DNA of 30,495 nucleotides, taken from assembly GCA_025356695.1 (NCBI GenBank), contig JANXSE010000318.1:1-30495 (forward strand), read 5' to 3'. The notes beneath the pieces were generated by a model, which had not been told where the DNA came from, ran no database searches, and saw nothing but the letters and a program-made list of their open reading frames with translations. The position numbers and the translations under genes were made by a program. Source of the stretch: Betaproteobacteria bacterium. Lineage in GTDB: Bacteria; Pseudomonadota; Gammaproteobacteria; Burkholderiales; SG8-41. Of the stretch, positions 1-11,994 are shown piece after piece (the first letter of the stretch is position 1; each line of letters opens with the position of its first letter).

Positions 1-709
1 GGAAGCGCTGTTGCGTGCCATTGGCGCAGAGGCGATGGTGGTGGCGGCGTATGGATTGATCCTGCCGCAGGCCGTGCTTGATATTCCGCCGCGCGGTTGC
101 CTCAATATTCACGCGTCACTGCTGCCGCGCTGGCGCGGTGCAGCGCCGATCCAGCGCGCGCTGCTGGCAGGTGACCGCGAGACCGGCATCACCATCATGC
201 AGATGAACGCCGGCCTTGATACCGGTGACATATTGCTGCAGGAGACAACGCCGATCACAGATGCCGAGAGCGCGGCCACCTTGCACGACCGCCTCGCCGT
301 CATGGGCGGCCGCTGCATCGTGCGTACCTTGCAGGAACCGCACGTGCCGGTTGCGCAGAATGAAGCCGCGGCGACCTACGCTGCAAAAATTTCCAAAGCC
401 GAGTCCGCCATTGACTGGAAACTTTCAGCAAATGAAATCTGTCGGCGCATTCGCGCTTACAATCCGGTCCCCGGTGCGACGACGCTGCTTGACGGCGCCG
501 TATTGAAAATTTGGCAGGCGCAGGCGCTTGTCGGCACGCATGCTGAACCGGGCGTGATATTGGGCCACGGTGCCGACGGCATTGTTGTCGCGGCCGCAGA
601 CGGCGCGGTGCGCATAATGGAATTACAAAAAGCCGGTGGTAAACGACTGCCACCCGCCGCATTTTTGGCCGGAACGCGTCTGCAGACCGGCGCGCGATTG
701 GGAGTTTGA
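1..709 (+). CDS. fmt: Methionyl-tRNA formyltransferase, 3' part
   Basis: The reading frame is open from the first base and stops at 707-709, so the 5' end lies outside the window. By comparison with the usual length of about 310 residues, roughly 80 N-terminal residues are missing. The visible part has the Fmt signature: VVAAYGLILP, then SLLPRWRGAAPIQRALLAGD and GLDTGDILLQE, followed by the C-terminal tRNA-binding (OB-like) domain with IRAYNPVPGATT. The enzyme transfers a formyl group from 10-formyl-tetrahydrofolate to initiator Met-tRNA in the cytoplasm. The TTG at position 11 is an internal codon, not the start. It is followed 17 bp later by rsmB, the usual fmt-rsmB (sun) arrangement. The call is secure from motif identity. 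Confidence 0.96.
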   Translation, partial: EALLRAIGAEAMVVAAYGLILPQAVLDIPPRGCLNIHASLLPRWRGAAPIQRALLAGDRETGITIMQMNAGLDTGDILLQETTPITDAESAATLHDRLAVMGGRCIVRTLQEPHVPVAQNEAAATYAAKISKAESAIDWKLSANEICRRIRAYNPVPGATTLLDGAVLKIWQAQALVGTHAEPGVILGHGADGIVVAAADGAVRIMELQKAGGKRLPPAAFLAGTRLQTGARLGV

Positions 710-726
710 TGCATTGTTAGTTTACC

Positions 727-2010
727 GTGCTTGAGGTTCAGCAGATCGCCTGTGCGACTGTCGCCGCGGTGCGCGCGGGCCGCAACCTGAACGTGGTGCT
801 GGCGGAGCAGCGCGCGCGTCATCCCCAGCTGACTTCGCAGCAGCTCGGCGCCGTCAATGACCTGAGCTACGGCACGCTGCGCTTCGGTTTTCAGCTCGAT
901 TGCATTCTTGCGGAACTGCTCAACAAGCCGATGCAGGACGCTAATCTGCGCTGGCTGTTGCTGATCGCGCTCTACCAGCTTGAACACACGCGCGCCGCAC
1001 CCTATGCCATCGTCGACCACGCGGTGCGCAGCGCTGCCGCACTTGGTTACGCGCATGCGGGCGGATTGGTCAATGCGGTGCTGCGCAATTTTTTACGCAA
1101 GCGCGAAGCGGTTCTCGCCAAAGCGAAACATTCCGACGTCGGACGCTTTGCATTTCCGCAATGGTGGATTGCCAGGTTGCGCGCCCAGTATCCGCAGCAT
1201 TACGCGGCCATGCTCGAAGCCTGTAACACGCATCCGCCGCTGACCCTGCGCGTGAATTGCCGGCGCACCACCGTTGCCGATTTTCTTGCCGAACTCGCGC
1301 GCCACGATATCGCCGCGGCGCAAACCGGCGAATGGGCGGTGCGTATCCAGCATCCGGTTGCGGTCGAACGGTTACCGGGATTCAGCGCGGGCGTGGTGTC
1401 GGTGCAGGACGCCGCCGCGCAATTCGCCGCGCCGCTGCTCGACGCGCAGAACGGCATGCGTGTGCTCGACGCCTGCGCGGCCCCGGGCGGCAAGACCACG
1501 CATTTGCTCGAACGCGCGGAACTCGACCTGGTCGCTGTCGACAGCGACGCATCGCGGCTTGCGCGCGTTCAGCAGAACCTCGACCGGCTGCAACTCAAGG
1601 CCACGCTGGTTGCGGCCGACGTGCAGGCGCTGGGCAGCTGGTGGGACGGCCGCCCGTTCGAGCGCGTTCTCGCCGACGTGCCGTGCACAGCGTCCGGCGT
1701 GGTGCGACGCCATCCCGATATCAAATGGTTGCGCCGTGCCGTGGATATCGCCCGCTTTGCTACACAACAGCGCGCCATGCTGGAGGCTTTGTGGCAGGTG
1801 CTGGCCAGTGGTGGTAAATTGTTGTACGCAACCTGTTCGGTTTTCGACGAGGAAAATACGCGGCAGATCGATGATTTTCTCGCGCGCCACGCCGATGCAC
1901 GGCGCTTGCCGTTGAGCGAGGCGGTTTCTACGAATGGGATACCGGAGGGACAGTTGCTGCCGGACAACGAGCATGACGGTTTTTTTTACGCGCTCCTTCA
2001 AAAAATCTAG
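727..2010 (+). CDS. rsmB: 16S rRNA (cytosine-967-C5)-methyltransferase
   Basis: This 427-residue protein has an N-terminal NusB-like RNA-binding domain (about residues 1-135, with the pattern LYQLEHTRAAPYAIVDHAV) and a C-terminal Rossmann methyltransferase. Visible motifs are the SAM-binding LDACAAPGGKTTHLLE (about 245-260), the ADVPCTASGVVRRHPD motif with Cys320, and LLYATCSVF with the catalytic-type Cys370. The two cysteines are the pair used by RNA m5C methyltransferases. The start is GTG at 727: a TAG at 718-720 closes the frame just upstream and no other start codon precedes it. The Shine-Dalgarno match is poor, which suggests coupling to fmt. The 3' end overlaps the DUF4390 gene by 38 bp. 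Confidence 0.95.
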   Translation: MLEVQQIACATVAAVRAGRNLNVVLAEQRARHPQLTSQQLGAVNDLSYGTLRFGFQLDCILAELLNKPMQDANLRWLLLIALYQLEHTRAAPYAIVDHAVRSAAALGYAHAGGLVNAVLRNFLRKREAVLAKAKHSDVGRFAFPQWWIARLRAQYPQHYAAMLEACNTHPPLTLRVNCRRTTVADFLAELARHDIAAAQTGEWAVRIQHPVAVERLPGFSAGVVSVQDAAAQFAAPLLDAQNGMRVLDACAAPGGKTTHLLERAELDLVAVDSDASRLARVQQNLDRLQLKATLVAADVQALGSWWDGRPFERVLADVPCTASGVVRRHPDIKWLRRAVDIARFATQQRAMLEALWQVLASGGKLLYATCSVFDEENTRQIDDFLARHADARRLPLSEAVSTNGIPEGQLLPDNEHDGFFYALLQKI

Positions 2011-2551
2011 CCTGCTGTTACTGATCGCCGCGCTGGCATTCATGATGCTGGCGCTGCCGGTGCGCGCAGAAGGCATCCTCGTCCGCGACGCCGCGCTGGT
2101 GGCCGCCGATGAAGCTTATTACCTTGAGGCGGATTTCGAGATCTCGCTGAATGCCACCCTCGAGGAGGCGCTCAACAAGGGCGTGCCGCTGTATTTCCTG
2201 CTCGAATTCGAAGTCATCCGGCCGCGCTGGTACTGGCTCGACGACAAAGTCGTCAACACGCAGCAGCAATACCGTCTCGCTTACAACGCACTGACCCGGC
2301 AATATCGCCTCGGCATCGGCGCGTTTTACCAGAATTTCAACGAACTCGGCGAAGCGCTGAGTTTTCTGAGCCGCGTGCGGCGGCGCCAGGTGCTCGACAT
2401 CGGCGTGCTCAGCCGCGGTTCGGTCTATGCCGCCGCGGTGCGCATGCGTCTTGATGTTTCGCAGCTGCCGAAGCCGTTTCAATTGAATGCGCTGGCGTCG
2501 CGCGACTGGAACCTGAGTTCCGACTGGCACCGCTGGAGCGTCAAGCCGTGA
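1973..2551 (+). CDS. Secreted DUF4390 family protein
   Basis: This 192-residue protein has a clear signal peptide: a basic start (MTVFFTRSFKKS), a hydrophobic core and a cleavage-type ALPVRA site near residue 24. The mature part has FLLEFEVIRPRWYWLDD and YRLAYNALTRQYRLGIG, which I recognise as the DUF4390 pattern. In betaproteobacteria such genes sit directly before ntrY, as here. Its function is unknown; export to the periplasm is the only firm statement. I chose ATG 1973 over the in-frame ATG 1934 because 1973 places the signal peptide at the N-terminus, although a GGAGGG lies at 1944-1949. It overlaps rsmB by 38 bp, and its TGA overlaps the ntrY start (TGATG), implying translational coupling along the operon. 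Confidence 0.85.
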   Translation: MTVFFTRSFKKSSLLLLIAALAFMMLALPVRAEGILVRDAALVAADEAYYLEADFEISLNATLEEALNKGVPLYFLLEFEVIRPRWYWLDDKVVNTQQQYRLAYNALTRQYRLGIGAFYQNFNELGEALSFLSRVRRRQVLDIGVLSRGSVYAAAVRMRLDVSQLPKPFQLNALASRDWNLSSDWHRWSVKP

Positions 2552-4749
2552 TGCTGCAGCTCGCCAATTTCCGGCCGGCGCTGAAAAGCGGCGCGGTAAC
2601 CTATCTTCTGGTGTTGTGCGTGGTGGTCGGCGCGGTCACGCTATATCTGCTGGCGACGGCGACCGCCAACACCGCGTTGTTCGCGCAGCAGTATCCGCTG
2701 CTGCTGGCCTTGAACGGCGGCCTCGCCGCCTGTCTGGCCATGCTGCTCGGTTACCAGCTCTTTACCCTGCGGCAAAAACTCAAGGCCGGCGTATTTGGCG
2801 CCAAGCTGACGCTGCGCCTGGTTATTTTGTTTGCGCTGGTCGCTATTTTGCCGGGCGCCCTGGTCTACGGCGTTTCGGTGCAGTTCGTCGCCAAGAGCAT
2901 CGAGTCGTGGTTCGACGTGCGCGTTGAAAAAGCGCTTGAGGGCGGGCTCAATCTCGGCCGTACCACGCTCGACAATCTGCTTAAGGACCTCACCAAAAAA
3001 GCCGACGTCATGGCGGGCGCATTGTCGGTACGGCCGGTCGCCGAACACATTGGTGTCCTGAACACCCTGCGCGAACAGGCCGGCGTTTACGAGGCGACAT
3101 TATTTACGGCGCGCGGCAAGGTGATCGCGCACGCCGGTGGCGAGCGCGCGGTGTTGATGCCGGAGCTGCCGGGAGCGACGGTGTTGCGCCAGTTGCGCCA
3201 GCAACAGAGCTACAGCGCGGTCGAGTCCATCCCGGAAAAAGGCCTCGTGTTGCGCGTGTTGATGCCCGTCAACGTCATCAGCCTGCAGGAAGAGACGCGC
3301 ATCCTGCAGGTGTTGCAACAGGTGCCGCAACAACTCGCGCTCGACGCCGAGGTCGTGCAGACTGGCCGGCGCGAATATCAGGAACTGTTGCTGTCGCGCC
3401 AGGGCCTGCGTAATTTGTACGGTTTGACGCTCACGTTAACGCTGTTGCTCGCATTGCTGACGGCGTTGTCGCTGGCTTTCGTGTTAAGCGAACGATTGTC
3501 GGCGCCGCTGAGCTTTCTCGCCGAAGGCACGCGCGCAGTCGCCAAGGGCGATTTCAGCCAGCGCGAAACCATATCGAGCAAGGACGAGCTCGGCATCCTG
3601 ATGCAGTCGTTCAATACGATGCGTCAGCAACTTGCCGAAACGCGGGCGGTCGTCGAGCGTAATCAAACGCAACTGGCGGACGCGCACGCTTATGTGCAGG
3701 GCATACTTGACAATCTGTCAGCGGGCGTGCTGGCCTTCGACGACCGCATGCAGCTGCGCTCATACAACAACAGCGCGAACCTGATACTCGACATCGCCGT
3801 CGACCAGCTTGCCGGCATCGAGCCCGACCGCTGGCATGAACGCGTGCCGGCGCTGGGGCCGCTCGCCGCTGAAATCGCCGCGGCTTTCCGTGCTGGCAAC
3901 CGCGGCGAATGGGAAAAGCAGATCGAGTACGCCGGGCGCAAGGGCGAGCAGATGCTGTTATTGCGCGGCACTCAGCTGCCGGCGGGTAGCGCCACCGGCT
4001 ATGTCGTCGTGTTCGACGACATCACACATGTATTGCAATCGCAGCGCGACGCGGCGTGGACCGAGGTAGCGCGCCGGCTCGCCCACGAAATCAAGAATCC
4101 GCTGACGCCGATCCAGTTGTCGGCCGAACGTCTGCAGATGAAGCTCTCGGACAAACTGTCCGGTGCCGACGCCGACATGCTGGCGCGTTCCACCAAGACG
4201 ATCGTCAACCAGGTGGCGGCGCTGAAAAACATGGTCGACGCGTTCCGTCAGTACGCGCGCATGCCCGAACCGACGGTGCAGACCATCGATCTGAACGCGC
4301 TGATGCGCGAAGTTCTTACGCTTTATGAATCGCACGCAGCTTGGTTTCATCTCGATTTTGCCGCCGACCTGCCTTATTTCATCGGCGACCCGGCGCAATT
4401 GCGCCAGGTCATGCACAACCTGTTGCAGAACGCGCAGGATTCGCTGGCCGAGGTCGCCGAGCCGCGCATCGAAGTACGTTCCGAACGTGTCGAGGGCGGC
4501 GTGCAGGTGACGATCACCGATAACGGCGCCGGGTTCCCGGAGACGCTGATGAAGCGGGCGTTCGAACCCTACGTCACCACCAAACCGAAAGGCACGGGGC
4601 TGGGGCTGGTGATCGTAAAGAAAATTGTCGAAGAACACGGCGGCACGGTCACCATCTCAAACGTGACGCCGCATGGCGCGCGCGTGATGCTGACTTTCGC
4701 TACGCAGGCAGCACAAAAAGCCGCGCCGCGCGCGGCGGCAAACGCATAA
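2551..4749 (+). CDS. ntrY: NtrY-type membrane sensor histidine kinase
   Basis: This kinase of about 732 residues has three N-terminal membrane segments (about 15-38, 48-72, 86-112). A periplasmic or extracytoplasmic segment follows, then a fourth helix (about 290-314), a HAMP linker (315-368), a PAS domain (about 378-495) and the kinase core. The H-box is RRLAHEIKNPLTPIQLS, with phospho-acceptor His near residue 512. The N-box is HNLLQNAQDS, the G1 box DNGAGFP and the G2 box GTGLGLVIVKKIVEEHGG. This layout and the H-box sequence are typical of NtrY. The start can be ATG 2551 or the adjacent GTG 2548; I prefer ATG, whose first base is the last base of the upstream TGA. It should phosphorylate the NtrX product encoded 20 bp downstream. 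The input signal is unknown (nitrogen or redox status in studied NtrYX systems). Confidence 0.93.
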   Translation: MLQLANFRPALKSGAVTYLLVLCVVVGAVTLYLLATATANTALFAQQYPLLLALNGGLAACLAMLLGYQLFTLRQKLKAGVFGAKLTLRLVILFALVAILPGALVYGVSVQFVAKSIESWFDVRVEKALEGGLNLGRTTLDNLLKDLTKKADVMAGALSVRPVAEHIGVLNTLREQAGVYEATLFTARGKVIAHAGGERAVLMPELPGATVLRQLRQQQSYSAVESIPEKGLVLRVLMPVNVISLQEETRILQVLQQVPQQLALDAEVVQTGRREYQELLLSRQGLRNLYGLTLTLTLLLALLTALSLAFVLSERLSAPLSFLAEGTRAVAKGDFSQRETISSKDELGILMQSFNTMRQQLAETRAVVERNQTQLADAHAYVQGILDNLSAGVLAFDDRMQLRSYNNSANLILDIAVDQLAGIEPDRWHERVPALGPLAAEIAAAFRAGNRGEWEKQIEYAGRKGEQMLLLRGTQLPAGSATGYVVVFDDITHVLQSQRDAAWTEVARRLAHEIKNPLTPIQLSAERLQMKLSDKLSGADADMLARSTKTIVNQVAALKNMVDAFRQYARMPEPTVQTIDLNALMREVLTLYESHAAWFHLDFAADLPYFIGDPAQLRQVMHNLLQNAQDSLAEVAEPRIEVRSERVEGGVQVTITDNGAGFPETLMKRAFEPYVTTKPKGTGLGLVIVKKIVEEHGGTVTISNVTPHGARVMLTFATQAAQKAAPRAAANA

Positions 4750-4769
4750 ACCGGAGCGGACGAAACGCT

Positions 4770-6026
4770 ATGCAGCAAATACTGGTGGTAGACGACGAAG
4801 TCGGCATTCGCGAACTGCTCTCGGAAATTTTGCGTGACGAGGGTTACCAGGTGCGGCTCGCCGAGAACGCCACGCAGGCGCGTGCGCAGCGGTTGCAGGC
4901 GCGGCCGGATCTGGTGCTGCTCGATATCTGGATGCCGGATACCGACGGCATTACGCTGCTCAAGGAGTGGGCCAGCGCCGGCCTGCTGACGATGCCGGTG
5001 GTGATGATGTCCGGCCACGGTACCATCGACACCGCGGTGGAGGCCACGCGCATCGGCGCCTTCGATTTTCTCGAAAAGCCGATCACGCTGCAGAAACTGC
5101 TGGCCACGGTCGGCAAGGCCCTGCGCAGCGGCGAACAGAAGGTAAAACCGACACTGATGTTGTCGACGCTCGGGCGCGCGCCCATCGTCAATGATCTCAA
5201 GCAGCGACTGGAAAAGATTGCCAATTTGAAAACGCCGCTGCTCCTCACCGGTGAACCCGGCACCGGCGTCGAGTTATGCGCGAAATTCGTGCACGCGCCG
5301 ACCGCGCCGTGGGTGGCGCCCGAGCATCTCTCGGTGCTGGCCGAAGCACCGTTCGATCTGCTCGAACAGGCGCGCGAGGGCAGCCTGTTTCTGCATGAGG
5401 TGGGTAATCTCAACCGCATGGAGCAAAAAGGCCTGCTCTTGCTGCTGGGCAAAATCGACAAGTACAACGCGCGCCTGATTTGCGCCAGCGCAAAACCGCT
5501 CGCCGAACAGGTTGCACAGGGCACGTTCGATGCGCGGCTCTACAGCGCGATCGCCACCGTTACGCTGCATGTGCCGAACCTGCGCGAGCACCGCGAAGAC
5601 ATCCCGGATCTGGCCAACCTGTTCCTTTTGCGCTGCATAGAGGCCAAAGAGGTGGCGCAGCGCCACTTCAGCACGGCGGCCCTGAATGCCCTGCGTAATT
5701 TCGACTGGCCCGGCAACCTGTCCCAGCTGGAAAGCGCCGTCAGATCACTGGCCCTGACGGCCGCCGGCGAGGAGATCGCCGTCGGTGAAGTGAACCAGGC
5801 GCTGGCGCAATCCGGCGGCCAGTCGTCGGTTGCCCACGGGCTGCAGCTGGATCTGCCGCTGCGTGAGGCGCGCGACGCCTTCGAGCGCATTTATTTTGAA
5901 CACCATATCTCGCGCGAAGGCGGCAACATGAGCCGGGTGGCCGACACCGTCGGTCTCGAGCGCACGCACCTCTATCGCAAGCTCAAGCAGCTCGGTATCA
6001 AGCTGGCACGCCGTTCCGACGAATAG
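4770..6026 (+). CDS. ntrX: NtrX-type response regulator with a degenerate AAA+ domain
   Basis: This 418-residue protein is shorter than typical NtrX (about 450-460). The receiver domain (1-118) is intact: acidic pair Asp8/Asp9, phospho-acceptor Asp52, Ser81 and Lys103. The middle domain is recognisably of the sigma54-activator AAA+ type but lacks its working parts. Walker A reads GEPGTGVE (161-168), with Val where the nucleotide-binding Lys belongs. Only about 45 residues separate it from Walker B, so the region that should hold the GAFTGA loop is missing. Walker B reads LFLHEVG (His for Asp). The arginine-finger segment reads FDARLYSAIATV, without the usual arginines. The C-terminal Fis-type helix-turn-helix (about 378-412) is intact. 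It is likely a phosphorylation-controlled DNA-binding regulator that does not activate sigma54 RNA polymerase. It forms an operon with ntrY. Confidence 0.9.
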   Translation: MQQILVVDDEVGIRELLSEILRDEGYQVRLAENATQARAQRLQARPDLVLLDIWMPDTDGITLLKEWASAGLLTMPVVMMSGHGTIDTAVEATRIGAFDFLEKPITLQKLLATVGKALRSGEQKVKPTLMLSTLGRAPIVNDLKQRLEKIANLKTPLLLTGEPGTGVELCAKFVHAPTAPWVAPEHLSVLAEAPFDLLEQAREGSLFLHEVGNLNRMEQKGLLLLLGKIDKYNARLICASAKPLAEQVAQGTFDARLYSAIATVTLHVPNLREHREDIPDLANLFLLRCIEAKEVAQRHFSTAALNALRNFDWPGNLSQLESAVRSLALTAAGEEIAVGEVNQALAQSGGQSSVAHGLQLDLPLREARDAFERIYFEHHISREGGNMSRVADTVGLERTHLYRKLKQLGIKLARRSDE

Positions 6027-6118
6027 AGCAAGGCCGCCGAGCGTAGCCAAATTTCACCGTTTCTAAGATAATTGCAGCTCCCGTAAGCCGCCAGACCGAT
6101 CCCCGCAAGGACTACCGA

Positions 6119-9156
<3,038 letters not shown>

Positions 9157-9177
9157 CGGCGGCACCGGCATTTCCGC

Positions 9178-10353
9178 ATGAAAGTCATCAAAATGCAGGA
9201 CCTGAACCTCGCCGGCAAGCGGGTGTTCATCCGCGCGGACCTCAACGTGCCGCAGGACGACAACGGCAACATCACCGACGACACGCGCATCCGCGCGTCG
9301 GTGCCGGCGGTGAGGCATGCCCTGCAGGCGGGTGCGGCGGTGATGGTGACCTCCCATCTCGGCCGACCGACCGAGGGTGAATTTAGCGCCGCCGATTCGC
9401 TCGAGCCCATTGCCAAACGCATGGGCGAACTGCTCGGCGTGGCGGTCGCGCTCAAGCGCGACTGGGTCGACGGCGTCGCTGTCAAAAACGGCGAAGTTGT
9501 CATGCTGGAGAATTGCCGCTTCAACAGGGGCGAAAAGAAAAACGACGACACCCTGGCTAAAAAAATGGCGGCGTTGTGCGATGTCTACGTCAACGATGCT
9601 TTCGGCACCGCGCACCGCGCCGAGGCCACCACGCAGGGCATTGCCAAATACGCTGCCGTGGCCTGCGCCGGTCCGTTGATGGCCGCCGAACTTGAAGCAC
9701 TTGGCAAAGCCTTGCGCAGCCCGGCGCGGCCGCTGGTTGCCATCGTCGCCGGCTCCAAAGTGTCGACCAAGTTGACCATTTTGAGATCGCTGGCGGAGAA
9801 AGTTGACCAGCTGATCGTTGGCGGCGGCATCGCGAATACATTTTTGCTGGCGGCCGGTTTGCGCATCGGCAAGTCGCTGGCCGAACCGGGGCTGGTCAGC
9901 GAAGCGCATGCCATCATCGACATGATGAAGGCGCGCGGCGCCAGCGTGCCGTTGCCGGTGGATGTGGTGGTCGGCGCCGAAGTGTCGGCGCGCGCGCGCG
10001 CCAACCACGTGGCGGTCGACCAGGTCGGCACCGATGACATGATTCTTGATATCGGGCCGAAAAGCGCGGCGGAGCTTGCCGCGATCATTGCCAAGGCAGG
10101 AACCATCGTCTGGAACGGCCCGGTCGGCGTGTTTGAATACGACCAGTTCGGCGGCGGCACCAGGGTAGTTGCACAGGCCATCGCCGATGCCAAGGGTTTT
10201 TCAATCGCCGGTGGCGGCGATACGCTCGCGGCGATCGCGAAATACGGCATTGCAGACCGCATTTCCTATATTTCGACCGGTGGTGGCGCATTCCTCGAGT
10301 TTCTCGAAGGAAAAAAGCTGCCGGCGGTGGAAATCCTCGAACAGCGCGCGTAA
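9178..10353 (+). CDS. pgk: Phosphoglycerate kinase
   Basis: This 391-residue enzyme transfers phosphate from 1,3-bisphosphoglycerate to ADP. The family motifs are present in order: [16 protein letters not shown] (about 13-28), [15 protein letters not shown] (substrate loop), [22 protein letters not shown], the hinge-region GGSKVSTK equivalent ([12 protein letters not shown]), WNGPVGVFE, and the nucleotide loop [12 protein letters not shown] with [14 protein letters not shown] near the C-terminus. ATG 9178 is preferred because MKVIKMQDL matches the usual N-terminus, although its Shine-Dalgarno is weak; ATG 9190 is the alternative. It lies 21 bp after gap. Confidence 0.98.
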   Translation: MKVIKMQDLNLAGKRVFIRADLNVPQDDNGNITDDTRIRASVPAVRHALQAGAAVMVTSHLGRPTEGEFSAADSLEPIAKRMGELLGVAVALKRDWVDGVAVKNGEVVMLENCRFNRGEKKNDDTLAKKMAALCDVYVNDAFGTAHRAEATTQGIAKYAAVACAGPLMAAELEALGKALRSPARPLVAIVAGSKVSTKLTILRSLAEKVDQLIVGGGIANTFLLAAGLRIGKSLAEPGLVSEAHAIIDMMKARGASVPLPVDVVVGAEVSARARANHVAVDQVGTDDMILDIGPKSAAELAAIIAKAGTIVWNGPVGVFEYDQFGGGTRVVAQAIADAKGFSIAGGGDTLAAIAKYGIADRISYISTGGGAFLEFLEGKKLPAVEILEQRA

Positions 10354-10376
10354 ACAGAGTTAATAAAAACGCGGCA

Positions 10377-10405
10377 TTGAGGATTCGCACGAATCCCGTT
10401 ACCCT
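10377..10405 (+). promoter_or_regulatory. Possible pyk promoter with a palindrome in its spacer
   Basis: TTGAGG (10377-10382) and TACCCT (10400-10405) are 17 bp apart. The perfect palindrome GGATTCG-CA-CGAATCC (10381-10396) lies in the spacer. The -10 match is weak (3 of 6), but the palindrome is exact and sits 48 bp before the pyk start, as an operator would. The regulator is unknown. Confidence 0.35.
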
Positions 10406-10444
10406 CTGCGCCACACGAACATTATCCAACCAGAAGCCCGCACC

Positions 10445-11887
10445 TTGAAACCAATCTATACACCGCGTCGTACCAAGATCGTCGCAACACTCGGCCCCGC
10501 GTCCAGCGACGAAAAAACGCTGGCGCGCATGATTGAGGCCGGGCTGGATGTCGTGCGCATGAATTTCTCGCATGGCACCGCGAAGGAACACGCGGCACGC
10601 GTGGAAATGGTGCGCGCGCTGGCGCGCAAGGCCGGCCGCGCGGTCGGCGTGCTGGTCGATCTGCAGGGCCCGAAAATCCGCATTGGCCGCTTCAAGAACG
10701 ACCGCATCACGCTGGTCACCGGCGACAAGTTTGTGCTCGACGCCGAGCGCAAGATCGGCGATTCCAGCGGCGTCGGCCTCGATTACAAAAATCTGCCGCA
10801 GGATGTGGTGCCAGGCGACACCTTGTTGCTTGACGATGGCCGCATTGTGCTGGCGGTGACGCAGGTCAAGGGTGCGCGCATTCACACGCTGGTCGAGCAG
10901 GGCGGGCCGCTGTCGAACAATAAAGGCATTAATCGCAAGGGGGGCGGATTGACGGCCCCGGCGCTGACCGAAAAAGACATGCAGGACATCAAGACCGCGG
11001 CGCAACTCAAGGCTGATTACCTCGCGGTGTCGTTTCCGCGTTCGGGCGCCGATATTCAGTGGGCGCGCGACCTGATGATGAAAGCGGGCGGTCGCAGCAT
11101 GATTTGCGCGAAGATCGAGCGCGCCGAAGCGATCCCGGCGTTGGCCGAAATCCTCGACGCCTCGGATGCGGTGATGGTGGCGCGCGGCGACCTCGCCGTC
11201 GAAGTCGGCGACGCGGTGGTGCCGGCGCTGCAAAAACGCATGATCCGCATGGCGCGCGAGCGCAACAAGATCGTCATCACGGCGACGCAGATGATGGAAT
11301 CGATGATCAACAATCCGATTCCGACCCGCGCCGAAGTTTCCGACGTTGCCAACGCGGTGCTCGACGGCACGGATGCCGTGATGCTCTCGGCCGAAACCGC
11401 GGCCGGCAGCTACCCCGTCGAAACCATTGCGGCGATGGCGCGCGTTTGCCTTGAGGCCGAAAAGGAAGACACTTTCGCCGTCGAGCGCCGCCGCACCGAC
11501 CTGCCGGGCAGCGTGGAAGAAGCGATTGCGCGGGCGACAATTTTTACGTCCAACAGCCTCAACATCAAGGCGATTGCGGCGCTGACGCAGAGCGGCAAGA
11601 CGGCATTGCTGATGTCGCGCATGAATACCAAGGTGCCGGTTTACGCCTTGTCTTCGGTGATCGAAACGCGCCGCCGCGTCACGCTGTTCCGCGGCGTCTA
11701 TCCGATCATGTTCAAGGGCGCGCGCAACCCCGAGCGGGCCCTGAACATGGCCGAGGACGAATTGCTTAAGCGCGGCGCCGTACACCGTGGCGACTATATC
11801 GTCCTCACCATCGGCGAGCCGTTCGGCAAGGCCGGCGGTACCAATACCATGAAAATCGTCAAGGTCGGAGAGCACCGCAAAGCCTGA
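10445..11887 (+). CDS. pyk: Pyruvate kinase
   Basis: This 480-residue enzyme makes pyruvate and ATP from phosphoenolpyruvate and ADP. Motifs: TKIVATLGPASSDEKTL (11-27), the substrate-site MNFSHG, LVDLQGPKIRIG, the catalytic-lysine segment ICAKIERAEAIPALAEIL, MVARGDLAVEVG, and TATQMMESMINNPIPTRAE. The C-terminal allosteric domain starts near 350. The start appears to be TTG 10445: the homologous N-terminus begins here and the first in-frame ATG is well inside the conserved domain. A 91-bp gap separates it from pgk and carries a palindrome, so it may have its own promoter. Confidence 0.96.
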   Translation: MKPIYTPRRTKIVATLGPASSDEKTLARMIEAGLDVVRMNFSHGTAKEHAARVEMVRALARKAGRAVGVLVDLQGPKIRIGRFKNDRITLVTGDKFVLDAERKIGDSSGVGLDYKNLPQDVVPGDTLLLDDGRIVLAVTQVKGARIHTLVEQGGPLSNNKGINRKGGGLTAPALTEKDMQDIKTAAQLKADYLAVSFPRSGADIQWARDLMMKAGGRSMICAKIERAEAIPALAEILDASDAVMVARGDLAVEVGDAVVPALQKRMIRMARERNKIVITATQMMESMINNPIPTRAEVSDVANAVLDGTDAVMLSAETAAGSYPVETIAAMARVCLEAEKEDTFAVERRRTDLPGSVEEAIARATIFTSNSLNIKAIAALTQSGKTALLMSRMNTKVPVYALSSVIETRRRVTLFRGVYPIMFKGARNPERALNMAEDELLKRGAVHRGDYIVLTIGEPFGKAGGTNTMKIVKVGEHRKA

Positions 11888-11911
11888 TTTTGCCGTGGTC
11901 AGCCGGCAAAA
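11888..11911. repeat. Inverted repeat after pyk
   Basis: TTTTGCCG (11888-11895) pairs perfectly with CGGCAAAA (11904-11911) across an 8-nt loop, starting right after the pyk stop codon. There is no T-run after it on the plus strand, so terminator activity is uncertain. A second, weaker dyad (CTGCCC 11937-11942 / GGGCAG 11954-11959) follows in the fba leader. Confidence 0.4.
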
Positions 11912-11994
11912 CAGGGCGTTAGAATACGGCTTTTTTCTGCCCTGCTCCCCGGCGGGCAGACAAAATAAATCGAACAGAAAACGCAGGAGACAAC

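Noticed and set aside
11888..11911. Rho-independent terminator after pyk
   Set aside because: The dyad is good, but the plus-strand 3' side is followed by mixed sequence and not a T-run, so it is listed only as an inverted repeat.
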